Shown here: in pieces, positions 1 to 11,395 of the stretch
Position numbering within the stretch: the first letter of the stretch is position 1
How the letters are laid out: each line of letters begins with the position of its first letter
Assembly: GCA_028671895.1 (NCBI GenBank)
Contig: CM053794.1
Coordinates: 17,284,501-17,348,500, forward strand
DNA: 64,000 nt
From: Oenanthe sinensis
Lineage: Eukaryota; Streptophyta; Magnoliopsida; Apiales; Apiaceae
Direction: 5' to 3'
Position numbers and translations under genes: made by a program
The notes under the pieces: model-generated
The model's input: only the letters and a program-made list of their open reading frames with translations
Database searches by the model: none
What the model was told of the DNA's origin: nothing

Positions 1-2740
1 CATAATATATGGCAAACATTTTCAATCAAATAGCAAATCCAGGACAGGATCAACCGCATCAGCAAGAGCCAGAACAAGTGCAAGAGAAAAGTTCTGCGCA
101 GCTCCTACTTGAAGCTACTCATCAGGCAGAACAAGAGGCACATGAACATCAGGTAATATCTTACACCCTGGCTTCTAATTTCCTACCTATAAATATATCT
201 ACTATACCTTTAAATATATTTGTGGCGGACTATGATTGTTGTCTTACACTTCTGGAATTCGGCTATGAACCTGACAACACACAGATTCAATCCCAAGCTG
301 AGATAGAACATCAAACAGTTTCTCCTTCACCAACTTCTTTGAGTCATATCAGAAAAAGGAAGAAACCTGTTAAGAAAGTAAGAGGTAGATGTATCACAAA
401 TGCAGACTCATCCTTATCCTCTCATTGGGATATGGACTTTAAAATGGCAATACAACAGTCTCTGGACTCACTCGATCAACCGGGTGATTCTATTGAAATT
501 TGTAGTCCAGCCACGACATCCTGTGAAGAGTCACGCACACTGCTAGCACTCACACTAGCAGGACCTCTACTTGAAGAAACACAATCAGAAGTGGACACAA
601 TAAATGAAGAAAATATTTTTGAAACAAACTTGTTAGATGCCACATTTAAAGTGGACCAAGACATTTTTGATGCAGTGCAACATCAGGTACCTTTACAGGT
701 ATTGAGGGCACCAAGACTCTAATGAGCCACTCACTACATTGTCTAAGGTGGTGACCCCCTGGATTTCTTACATCTAGTTCCTACAGAGGAAGTTCTCTTA
801 TCCACTAGTGGATTTGAGAGGCAACCACTCTTTAGAGGGAGTTGGGGCTCCATTCACGGAGCAGCTACGTTAGTAGCGGAACCACTTCAAGTTAATCTTG
901 TTGAGACAGGCCTTCACCAGCAGCAGAAGAACATTATGAGTCTTTAAAATATATAATATTATATACATGTACATCATCGGATTCTGGAAAGGAGCAAAAC
1001 ACGAGTGAAGTGAGGCAAACACCGAGCGAAACACATGCACATAGTTTAAGTGAAACAAATAATAGTGTAAGCGAGGTGAATGAACACACACACAGTGAAA
1101 TAATGTAAAAAATGAAAGCTTTCTCGAAAGAAATGAAGGTTGTTAAGGCTGAGTTAGCTAAGGAAAAAGCACAAGCAGAATCCAAGTCTGCTTCTGTAAC
1201 AGAACAACTGACAATCGTGCAGAAAGTATTGAAAATGTCAAATCCTTCATTCTCCTGAAAACTCAAAATATCCAGAATGTTCAAAGTCTAATTGCTGAAG
1301 ATATAAAGGAGATTAGCAACATAAACGAAATAATTAATGATGTTGAAAGAAGCTTGAATATGAGGATTATTGAAAATGAAGAAATCTCAACAAAACGATT
1401 CAACAAGCTGGATGAGGGGATGGTACATCTAAATGAGGGAATGTAGCAGGTCTATCTGACCATGGAAAAACTAGTCAAATCTTTTAAAGCTTCTAAGGCT
1501 GTAGAGGATCCCTCAACTAAGGGGAAGAAAGGAAAGGAGAAAGTAGCTGAAGATGAAGGGGCTACTAAAGACAAAGGCAAAGCAAAACTGTATTCTGAAG
1601 AACAGTTTGAATCTTATGTTCCAGATATAGAAGAACAGTATTATGCTGAAGAACAATTCATGGATGGCGATGCTCATAATGAATCATTCAATCTTGACTA
1701 CTGTAGAGTAGATGAAAAAGCTACCTTTGATGAGAAATTTCTATTTCCAAAAGAGAAAGAGTTTGATCCTGCCTATTAAGAGGTCATGAGGAAATTGAAA
1801 GAAGACATCAAGATAAGCCATGCCAAAACTGATAAACTAAAAGCTCTAGTCAAGGAAAAAGCACAGGCTGAAAGGGAAACAAGTCAAGAGAAATAGAACC
1901 TTTGGACTGTTACTGTGAGAGAGAAAAAGAAAGATGTGCAGCTAAAAATAGGAAAGAAGTAGGACATAGCAAGAGAATTCATGGACAAACTACAGAAGGT
2001 TACAAACATCTTAAGTCAATCATTGAGCATCTGGAAAATTCAAATGACAACATTGATAACTTCATGAAAGTACTGAAAGAAGAAGTGGACTATATCACTG
2101 TCATAGTGGATCACATTCTTGAAGACTGGCAGATTTTAGTCTACACTTACATGAATGGTACATTCAGAATCTCCTTAGAATTTTTCAGACAGAGAAGTTT
2201 ATCAGTGATATGGACAATGTTGAATAAAGTCAAAAGAAGTTCAGAAGAAAATGAGCTTATGAGAGATAGGCTCAGAGGCTTCGCAAGAGTTGTTAGTCCT
2301 CAAACCATATATGATCCTCACGAAGTAAGATTCTTCTCTAACAAGCTATATCAGATCTTGAAGCTAGATGAGGAGTCATTGCAGGGGTATACAGTCAAAT
2401 ACATGATTGAAGTTGAGAAGATGCTAAGGTCGAAAGGGTTCAAATCCCAAGCCAAGCTAGATGATGTACAGAAGATCGGAAGCTACTGTTTATCTAAAAA
2501 GATTCCATCATACATCAGGCAAATGAAAAGATAGATACAACTCAGCCATCTGATGTAGAAGAAGAAGCAGTAGATCCTGTTAAGCAGGAAGTGATGTTTC
2601 AGTTAGCCAAGACTGAACAGAGAAGGTTGTATGGAGAATCCACCACAATAGAACAATCAGAATCCGAAGAGGTACCAAGGACACCAGTGCATAAAGGTTC
2701 AAACCTAGAAGAAGGTGAAGTTGATACTTCTGAAGACTAA
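1..2740 (+). pseudogene. Degenerate accessory (post-pol) open region of element P
   Basis: Remnant of the long extra open region that SIRE-like Copia elements carry downstream of pol. Open pieces lie at 9-722, 1462-1779 and 1902-2534, and coding-like text continues between them across stops and frameshifts. The middle piece is rich in Lys and Glu (KGKKGKEKVAEDEG) and looks like coiled coil or disordered linker. The last piece has amphipathic, helix-like Leu/Lys/Glu text. The region ends at a stop at 2738-2740, about 215 bases before the polypurine tract. I recognise no catalytic domain. The matching region in S has the same place, size class and charge pattern. Such regions are sometimes called envelope-like, but I see no convincing signal peptide or membrane anchor here. 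The function is unknown. Confidence 0.6.
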
Positions 2741-2956
2741 AGATTTAGATAGGTCAAGATAGAAACTATGTAATATTTGTTCAGTACTAGAGGAACATTT
2801 ATCTTGTATTTATCTTTCAAAACATGAATCTAGAAAATTGTTAAATATAATACCAGAACTTTTTATTATTTACAGTTTTTACATGTCGTATTACTTTCTT
2901 AGTTGTTAGTTGAGTTATCCTCTAAAAATTTGTGTGTTAAATGTTTAACAACAAAT

Positions 2957-2966
2957 AGGAGGAGAT
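2957..2966 (+). other. Polypurine tract of element P
   Basis: AGGAGGAGAT immediately precedes TGAAAGGC, the first bases of the 3' LTR. This is the usual plus-strand priming site of Copia elements and it fixes the left border of the LTR. Confidence 0.75.
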
Positions 2967-3643
2967 TGAAAGGCATATGACTAGGCCTATTTGTAATAAT
3001 TAGATGACAACTCAACACAAATAAAAATAGAAGTAAATAATAAATATGATAACAGGAATCAAGATAAACAAAGTCAACTAGTCACGAAGAATCCTATAAA
3101 TCAGAAATGTTTTAATGAAGGTGCTACTTATCACTGGAAGAAGTTCATTAATATGTTCAAGCGTCGGCAACAAATAAAGAAGTAGTATTTTAGAAGAGTT
3201 CAGAAGATTCAGAAGTTTCCAAGTGGCTACTACAGAAATATTCCAAGAAAAGAAAATATTGAAGACAAAGTGAGAAGCAAGAACAAGACAGAAGATCATA
3301 TCTATTAAAGTTAAAAGGTGAAGAATATTTTTTTAGTATGGCACAAATGAACCAGACAATACATTTGTGTGTCAACTAATTAAATAAATATTTATTACCT
3401 AGCTCAAGTGATTTTCAGACAGAAGACAGAAAGATTCAATTCAAATTTACAGTGGATGTGCAGTGAAAAACTAAATTAATTCTACTATCAAAAGTCAATT
3501 AATTATTTAATTTATCTACTTAAATTAATTCCCCTTGAATTAATTTAATTTATAAATTATTTAATTAAAAATTGATGGAATTAATTAAGTTAAAAGAGCA
3601 TTTTAATTTATCATTTAAAGAAAGTCTTGCTGCATTATTTTAG

Positions 3644-3900
3644 AAATTTCTACCGAATTAAATCGGTAAGACTTTTTAAGAAAGTCTTACCGAATTAAAT
3701 CGGTAAGACATTTTAAAAGTCTTACCGAATTAAAACGGTAAGACCTTTTAAAAAAAAGTCTGACCAAGTTTTTTGATTTGTCTCGGCAAGACTTTTCAAA
3801 AGTCTTACAGAGTTTTTGAAAAGTCTTACCGAGTCTTTTAAAAGTCATACCGGGTTTTAAAAGTCTTGCTCAAGTTATTTCAAAAGTCTTAAAGGCTAAT
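3644..3900. repeat. Array of hairpin-forming units in the P LTR
   Basis: About seven imperfect units built on AAAGTCTTACCGA and its complement TCGGTAAGACTTT. The clearest unit (3684-3709) has two perfect 10-base arms, GTCTTACCGA and TCGGTAAGAC, around a 6-base loop. Units decay to the right (GTCATACCGGG, GTCTTGCTC). The array sits 60 to 320 bases upstream of the TATA box, so it could be an enhancer-type repeat. That role is inferred from position only. Confidence 0.75.
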
Positions 3901-3961
3901 TTATAAAGTTTTTTGATTTTTTAAATAAGTTTTATTCAAAAGTCTTGCTAGCTTTTTTCTC

Positions 3962-3969
3962 TATAAATA
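3962..3969 (+). promoter_or_regulatory. TATA box of the P LTR
   Basis: TATAAATA in a CTCTATAAATATGAGAAG context, downstream of the hairpin array and 338 bases before the LTR end. This is a good match to a plant core promoter. The transcription start would lie about 30 bases downstream. Confidence 0.6.
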
Positions 3970-4307
3970 TGAGAAGATTGTCTTCATTATTTCAAGATTG
4001 AAAAATATTCAAATTCAGAAATTTGTATGCATTGTAATATTCACAGATTTCTATGCAAGTTTGGAATATAATTGTTGAACCCGAACACTTCATATCGAAT
4101 TCATTCTAGATCACTTTATCAATTATATACTTTTCATCAGATTAATTTTGTAATACTTTTCAAGTTAAAACTTATATCTTCTACTTGAACCGTATTTCAT
4201 TAAAATTAATATTTCATGATTAATTAAAATAATATTTTTAAATCCGAAATTCCATGATAATTTTAGATATTGTATTCAACCTCCTTCTGCAATATCAGGG
4301 ACCAACA

Positions 4308-7300
4308 AAGGCTGTGTTTCTTGACAGATTACAAATCTTTTCAATTTATTCATTTTCACATTTAATTTGACAATAAGCTACTCTAAGATCATTTGCAGTG
4401 CATTCTTGCTCTTTCAAGTTCTTAAGCAACAGAACACTTATCTTCCCTTCCATAGGTTGAAATCCAAAGTAGTGACTCACACCTTCTTTACATTTGATTT
4501 CTTTCACTTCTAGAGGCATGTCTTGATCATTTACTTCAGTATCAACATATTTCAATGAAAATTCTTCCATTTTCTTATTTGTCTGTCTGTGTAGAGTCAA
4601 CTTTCTGTTAATATCAATCATCCAGGTGTTTGTCACCTTTTCCTTACTTTAGTTCACCCTAGCCGCCGTACATAGAAGAAATTTGATATATTTTAACTCC
4701 TCATCCTTCCTAAGAAATATGAAATTTGTCTGACTTATCAATCTTATGGATCCTCCCTCCATAAAGAATACTAGTATTTCATTTTATTTCAGTTCCACTC
4801 TGTCCTCCTGACAATTTTATTTCAAAAACATTGTAGGCAATTTGAGTAGACATAAATTTACTCATATGCTTCTAGGTAATCTTTACAAATTTCCTACATG
4901 TAAGAGAATGTGGATCACTTGTTAGAGTTATAGTCTTATCAATGTCTTTGGAAGAAATACTTACAAGCCCCTTGGTATTTCTAGCTCTGAGTTGTATGTT
5001 TCTTTGACTGCATTTCCAATATCTTGGCTCCTTTACTTCCTCATTCTTTTTCTCATCAAAGTCTGAACTCTGTTTTCCCTTACCAGAGTCTGACTTAGAC
5101 CCTTATTTCCCATGTCCAGTCCCTGACTGGTGTGATTTAACAAACACTTCAAACTTCTTTTGTTGCATACCACCAGGACCCCTAGGACCATGAGAACTAT
5201 CACCAACTTCATCATCATCATCTCTCCTTCTTTTAACTCCACTTGTTTTATCATCCTTGCATGTATCATCCTTATCACTCCTGGAAGAATCATCAAATTT
5301 CTTCTCCCCCTTTTTAACATCATCACTACTTATGACAACCAAAATAATTTGTTCAAGGACTGAGGAGATGTTTGCCTGAGCTGCATTCACAGAATCAACC
5401 TTGGTGGTAAGATCATTGACAGATTTTTAAAGTGTGTTCTATTTAGCTTTAAAATCAGCCAAGGAATCTTTGACAATAGCATCCTTAGAGAGTTGAAAAT
5501 AGTGCAAAGACTCAAACTTTGTCTTGAGCAGTGTTGTGGTGGTGTCATTGGTCAATTTTGTGTTGATATGGGAAACATTAGTGTCCACGTCAGCCAATTA
5601 TTCAACCACATTTTTTCTTATTGCTATTATATCAGCAGCTACATCTCTGCTGTCTTGAAGGAGAGAAACATCTTGTTCCTCATCGGGATAATGACCATGC
5701 TCTTGTAAGAAAGTTTTCTTTTGAAAAGCTTTAAGCCTTTCAGATCGATGGATAGCCAGTAAGCATTAAAAAGTGTCTTTATCATCAATACCCTTAGCCT
5801 GTGTTGTTTCCCAAGATTGAGGAAAAATTTGATCATAATAATTGAAAGATAGATTCACCTCCCTTAATCTTCAGAGGCAAAATCATTAGTTACAGCATCA
5901 ACATGCTCCAACTTTGTTACTGGAGGTGTAGATTCTAGTGGTGGTATAGACTCTGAAACTGTAAAAGGGACTATAGACCCTGACTCCTCCTTAGTGTGAT
6001 CAGACTCTGTAGACTCTAGAAGTCTAGCCTGGATAGGCATGATAAGAATTGGTGCATCTGGCTTCAAATTTGCAGTCTCAGGTTGAATGTTAGTTGCATC
6101 CACCAAAGCCTCCCTGACTCTGTCTGCTCTCCTTGCTAGAGAATCCACAAAATGAAGTTGTAGTCTCTATTTGAATGATTTATGAGCAGCTAGTGCCTCC
6201 TAATGCTTTCCAATCTGAAAAATCAAGGTGAAAGAATTTTCAACCATTCTCTGCCTCAACTCATTGGACCAACTTTGAAGAAATTCTTGATCCAAATAAG
6301 TGAAGCTAGATTCAGGATACTCTAGTCTCTCATCTTCACAGTATGGTTGGACACCCACTTTCTCATTCTCACTTAGGCTCTCTATAGCCTTTTCTACCTC
6401 TCCTTTTGCCTGGACCAGTACCACCCCCTTATCATCATTTTTTCACTCATTTTTTCAATTCTGTTTGATGCACTCAAAAGTCCTACAGAAGCGGGTGTGA
6501 GGGAAATATAAGATGCTTCAATACAGATGGAGGGGAACCGTTCCAAATGTCTGAAGGACAGGGGTTTCCGCTAAGGGGTGAGTAGCAACAGACTCTAAAC
6601 CCTTACTAGCTTTTTCTTTCTTTCAAGGGTCTGTTAGCTCTAATATTTCAATATTAGGGTCTACTATAGACTCTGACTGCTTCAGTATTACTTCATTAGA
6701 AGCCAGAGTCTTAGTGTCACCTTCTTGGATTGTTGTTACATGAAACTCCCCCTAGAAGTGGAGAGACTCTGACAGAATTGATTGTGGAATTTATTCATGA
6801 GCATCCATCAAAGTCTGTCATCCCATATCATTGGGGTTCTCTTCAACATTTGGTTGAGTTGTCAAATAGGGCATATCAGCATGCTCCTCTGCCCCACTAT
6901 CAACCAATCTCTGACTATGTGGTTCTTGTGTGGGTGAGGTAGACTGAGTACCTTTTTCACTAATCACCACTGGTGCACTAGTCCTATCTTCAAACTTCCT
7001 TCTATCACCTACCACCTCCTGTGGTTCTACCTGAGTTAATGCATCCATTTGAGTATGTAGAAAGTCCTTAAATGGATTGCATTGATGGCCTAGGCAGAAG
7101 TAAGATGAAAGAGATCTTGTAGGTCCCTTGAAATTGCATGATAATAAGTTTCCTTGAATTGATCAAATCTGTTTTGATAGGTTGGATAGATATATTTGTT
7201 GGCCACCTTACATACTTTATGGACAAGATAATCAACCACCTTCCTTGGAAGAGGCCGGATAGTGAAAATTCATTCAATGGTTATCCTGTAGGTAACCCCA

Positions 7301-9142
7301 TTATACCAAATTACTTCATATTTAAAAATTGGTTTCTCAATATCAGTTTCAAACACAACAACAGACTCTAATTCTCACATTTTATGGACCTTGATCTTTT
7401 TAGTTTTGGCTTTTCAGAGTCTGACACACCTAGTGCCTTGAGAACTTCAGTTGTCATGTGTTCTATGAGCCCAGCTGCTTTATTTTGTAATGAAGAATTG
7501 AAGAGGTAGCTGTAGAGATTGGTGATTGCATCCTATGCAGACAAATCTAGCTCCACCTCCATTCTCTTCCTTAAGGCCTCATAAGTTGAGAGAAGATCCA
7601 AGACTTGTTGCTATGTTTTGTAGGATTCTGAATCTTTAATTGATTCCACCAAAGGATATAGGAACAGTAGAACCTCATCAGATGGAATGATAATTGAGTC
7701 AATGAGACATGAGGCTATTTTCTTTGGCATTCCTTCCCAAAATGTGTCATGATCAGAGTCTGAAGGCAGTCTAGACTCTGACTCAAAATTAGACCCTAGT
7801 TCAGGAACTCTTTGTTGTTCAGACTCTGGCTCTGCAAGAGCTTTGGGATCATCTGTTTCCTGCAAAACAGGGTTAGTAACAATTACAGGCTTAAGTTATG
7901 TGTAGAAAAAGCCTTCATCAACCACTTTTTCTTCTTGGAAAAAGATATTTCAGGAGACTCAAGTTGAGAATCCTGAGGTGCATCCCTAGGTTTTTCAGAG
8001 ACTGTAGCCTTTTGAGAGTCTAGAGTCTTGGCTTTTGGGCTAGACTCAGGTGCATCATGACCTTCTTTTAACAAAGAAAGTCCTTCAACAATATTCTTTT
8101 CTAGTGGGTTGAGCACCTCATCACTTTTCTTATCTATAATCCTGGTTTTAACAAATCTCCTCTTCTTTACAACCGGAGCCTTTTGAGAGACACCAAAGGT
8201 TGGTTTCTTGGATTTTGGTTTTTGAGATTGTGTGGTGGAAGGGGATTTGGCTACTTTGGTAGGTGCAGGGGGCTTTCCATAACTTGTTCCTGCACCATTT
8301 CACCACAAAAAAATAAAGAATTATAGATAGTGGGTTTATAGTTGGAGAGTTTTACCTGCATTGCATGAGGGTAGACCATGATAGGTAGACTCTTTTTCTT
8401 CTCATCAATTCTCTTAATATCAGATAAAATCCTCCTTTGTTGCTTGTATATCTAAACACAACAATAATCTACAAGCTTGGCAGACATATTAGGAATGAAG
8501 TGGTTCAAGAAAAGCATCAAAATTCTGATAATAGACTTTCTTTCTTCCCTCTTACACATTGTTTAATTTAGCTCCCATTTGAGTGAGCAACATTTCACCA
8601 ATGTTAATCACTTTGTCAAACAAGAGACTATGACAATTTGATAAGTGATAAAAGTTAAAGCATCAAATCCACTGCATTTTCCAGTAAAACACTTAGCAAT
8701 TTGGTCAAAGAAAAAACCATTCCTTTCTTAAGTAAGGCCTAGTTAACTTACTTGTGTTATCTAAGCTACAAATGTACCCTAATGACTTAAGCATGCTCTT
8801 AATTTCAGAATTAGAGACAATATCATCAAAAGGTTATTTAATGGTAATTTAAACACAATATTGAGAACATCAACAGTTACATCAAAAGTAGTAGAGCCAA
8901 AGTTGAACATTATTTTACCTGGTCGATCATGATAATGATCAACTACCTTTATAGAGCTCCATGCTTGAGATACATCATCCATGTGAATGACTGGGGAGCC
9001 TTGAGAATGTAACTGAGCTCACTTTGCTCCAAGAAATCCATCGCAGGGTAGTAGTCCGCGTCTACACCCTTTTTGTCACCTAGTGCTGCGACATGGCTGG
9101 TTTTCATGAACTCAAAATTGCCAAAAGTAAAGGTAATAGCCA
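4308..9142 (-). pseudogene. Degenerate accessory (post-pol) open region of element H
   Basis: Minus-strand coding remnants run from 9142 to about 4346, with open pieces at 8949-9142, 7883-8116, 7611-7865, 6818-7048, 6200-6424, 5864-6148, 5033-5390 and 4346-4636. The N-terminal piece has a TFTFGNFEF segment near its start and a later SSIKVVDHYHDRPG segment, a folded-looking start comparable in place to RFTYEQNNF in S. The middle is a Ser/Glu/Pro/Thr-rich linker (SESIPPLEST, ESESRLPSDSD) in which the CAGACTCTG word recurs. The C-terminal part is Lys/Glu-rich. About 4.8 kb long, it resembles the region in S in size and order. No known domain is recognised. It is broken throughout and starts directly at the Gypsy LTR border. 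Confidence 0.6.
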
Positions 9143-9950
9143 TGATGCCCCAAGATCCGGGGTCAGGGATCCAGGCCATCATGGTCCAATTACACAATAA
9201 TAATACTCACATGCTTAACAATTATAATAACTAAACATAACTTCAGTGATCCCAATCCAAATACACAACTCGAGTCATAGTCTTAGGAAACGAACTTAAA
9301 ATAATGACAATTATTATAAACCAAATGTAAACTCATGATCTCATACTACTAATATAACTTCTACATGATGTTACATTAGAAGTAAACATTGTTTCAAAAT
9401 TTATTATTACATTGCATATTTTACAATAAGTCTTAGGATTCTAAACTGAAATCCTATCTAACTTACGCCATTTATGGAATCACTGAACCTGACTAGTTCA
9501 AGCTCGTATATTCATGTTCCTTTCCATAATAGGCGAGGTAGACAATTCATAGTCATCTCTTACTGCAAGATATAATGTTTACAAAAAGAAAGAATGAGCC
9601 AAAGAATGCTCAACAAGTTATTTATCAGAATATTTATATGATTTGCACCAAGGAAAATGATGGTAACCATAATTATCCCAACTGGATGTTCAACAGTATA
9701 AATATACAACTTGCAATATAAATGAAGATGTGTAGCCAGGTATATCTAAAAAATAATTGAATCAGAGTTTTCGATGCAAGAAGGTACTCACAATAAGTAT
9801 GTAATTTGAGTTATTGCGGTACAAACAATTTAAGTTCACAATTTTGGAATAACAATATCGGTAACTTAGCACGATGGCATCAACTACAGTGTTCTATTCA
9901 TTTAAGAATCACTAAGAAAGCAGTTGAAGATACTACGAAAAGAACCAATA

Positions 9951-10160
9951 AAAGTTCAACAATTCCCATTAACACTATCGGTAAATTAGCACCTTGGCTT
10001 TCGTTATTGTGTAAGAACAGTGAAAGTTCAACAGTTCCCATTAACATTATCGGTAACTTAGCACCTTGGCTTTCATTATAGTGTAAGAATAGTGAAAGTT
10101 CAACAGTTCCCATTAACTCTATCGGTAACTTAACACCTAGGCATTTGTTACAGTGTTAAT
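9951..10160. repeat. Tandem repeat, about 72-bp unit, in the Gypsy LTR
   Basis: Three clear units beginning AGTTCAACA(A/G)TTCCC at about 9953, 10025 and 10097, each followed by ATTAACNNTATCGGTAA and a GCACCTTGGC-type block. A fainter fourth copy lies upstream at about 9830-9900. Periodicity keeps both strands open across the array, which explains the spurious open frames there. Confidence 0.75.
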
Positions 10161-11387
10161 GTCAAATTCCAATTGAAAGAAGGGACTATAATTTGGAGCA
10201 TTCGCCATGCCCTATTGTAAACGATGATCAGTTGTGTTGTACAATAGAAAAATATGTAACTTTCTCTATTAGTAGAAGGATAATCCGCAACAGGTCATCA
10301 CCCCAGGAAACACATTGGCCTTTAAATCTGTTGGACCGTGCGTCACGCGGCCTCTTAAGCTAACAACTCCAGTCCACTATTAGAAATATAATCAATAAGT
10401 CTAGAAGGGAAAAGATCGGAAGATTCGAGAGTGGCGGTAATCTTGTTTCTAAGATTTCAACATCTGATAATAGATTCACTTCCGAAATTATGTTGAAGTA
10501 ATCTCGTGGGTATGTGGGTTGACTCTCAGTCAACTAAATCAATAAGATGATGGTAATTGAATCAGGTAGACTCAAGAACATGACCAAGAAGTCGCTATAA
10601 AGGAATAAAATAACTGTAGTAAAGAATGTTCAAAAGAGTGGCTACTAGACCCTAACAGTATAAGTATATATACGAGAATAGTTGAATATTTATTCCCTAA
10701 TGTGGAGTTATTGACTCAAAAATAATTGTGGAATATTTGAGTAATAGCTCAGTAATTATTATTTAATGGAAAGTAATATTTAAAGAATTTTAAATAGCTC
10801 TAAAATATTTTTAAAGGTCAAATAATATTTGATTAATAATTAAGAGACCTCGAATATTCCTCGAATAATAATAAAAGGATTTAAAAAAATGATTAAAATA
10901 TTTAATTAAGATTTAAAGAAGATTATTTAATATTTAAATAATTTTAAATGAACCAAAATATTTAAATAATATTTATTCAATATTAAATAATATTTAAATA
11001 ATTCAAAATGAACTAAAAGTATTTAATCAATATTTAAATACTATTTAATCTCTTTAAATAATATTTAATCAACATTAAATACTATTAAAATAATGTTAAG
11101 GGAAATTTAATTAATAAATAAATAACCCATATTTATTATCAATTAATATCAAAATATATTCTAAGGAAATATTCCTGAATAATTTCGACTAAAAGTCAAA
11201 AAAGTAATAGACTATTCACAGTCAACTATCGAGTAAATAGAAGGTAACTCGATACTCGATTCATCTATCCTTATCTACTACTTTACGCACTCTAACTTTT
11301 CAAGAAGTCCAGAGTCACGAAGGAACTAAGTAGCAAGGGGGTAAAAACAGTTCTGATTGATATAAAGAGTTCATACACAACAGAGCT

Positions 11388-11395
11388 TTATAAAC
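11388..11395 (-). promoter_or_regulatory. Candidate TATA box in the Gypsy LTR
   Basis: On the minus strand TTTATAAA lies within TTGTTTATAAAGCTCTG. It is the best TATA-like site I see in the LTR, but its assignment rests only on sequence likeness. Confidence 0.3.

Larger units (their letters stand above)
1..4307 (+). mobile_element. Element P: 3' part of a SIRE-like Copia retrotransposon, plus strand
   Basis: The 3' end of a plus-strand LTR element whose 5' part lies outside the window. It holds the end of an accessory open region (1-2740), a polypurine tract (2957-2966) and a 3' LTR (2967-4307). The next bases, AAGGC at 4308-4312, would be its target-site duplication, but the partner copy is outside the window. 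Minus-strand coding remnants of element H begin straight after it, so P is probably inserted in H. The LTR ends with GTATTCAACC, a short C/T stretch and ..CCAACA, the same ending style as the SIRE-like LTR of S on its coding strand. Confidence 0.75.
2967..4307 (+). repeat. 3' LTR of element P (1341 bp)
   Basis: Starts TG after the polypurine tract and ends CA at 4306-4307. It contains a palindrome-rich array (3644-3900) and a strong TATA box (3962-3969), and it is very AT-rich. The partner LTR is outside the window, so the right border is inferred from the CCAACA ending and from the switch to minus-strand coding remnants. Alternative ends would be CTGCA at about 4291 or TTGACA at about 4325. 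Confidence 0.65.

Noticed and set aside
9..722. 237-codon open frame as a possible host gene
   Set aside because: It reads into the Lys/Glu-rich text of the same strand that ends before a polypurine tract and LTR, so it belongs to the accessory region of element P.
9806..10113. Overlapping open frames on both strands in the Gypsy LTR
   Set aside because: A 72-base tandem repeat, divisible by three, keeps frames open on both strands without coding meaning.
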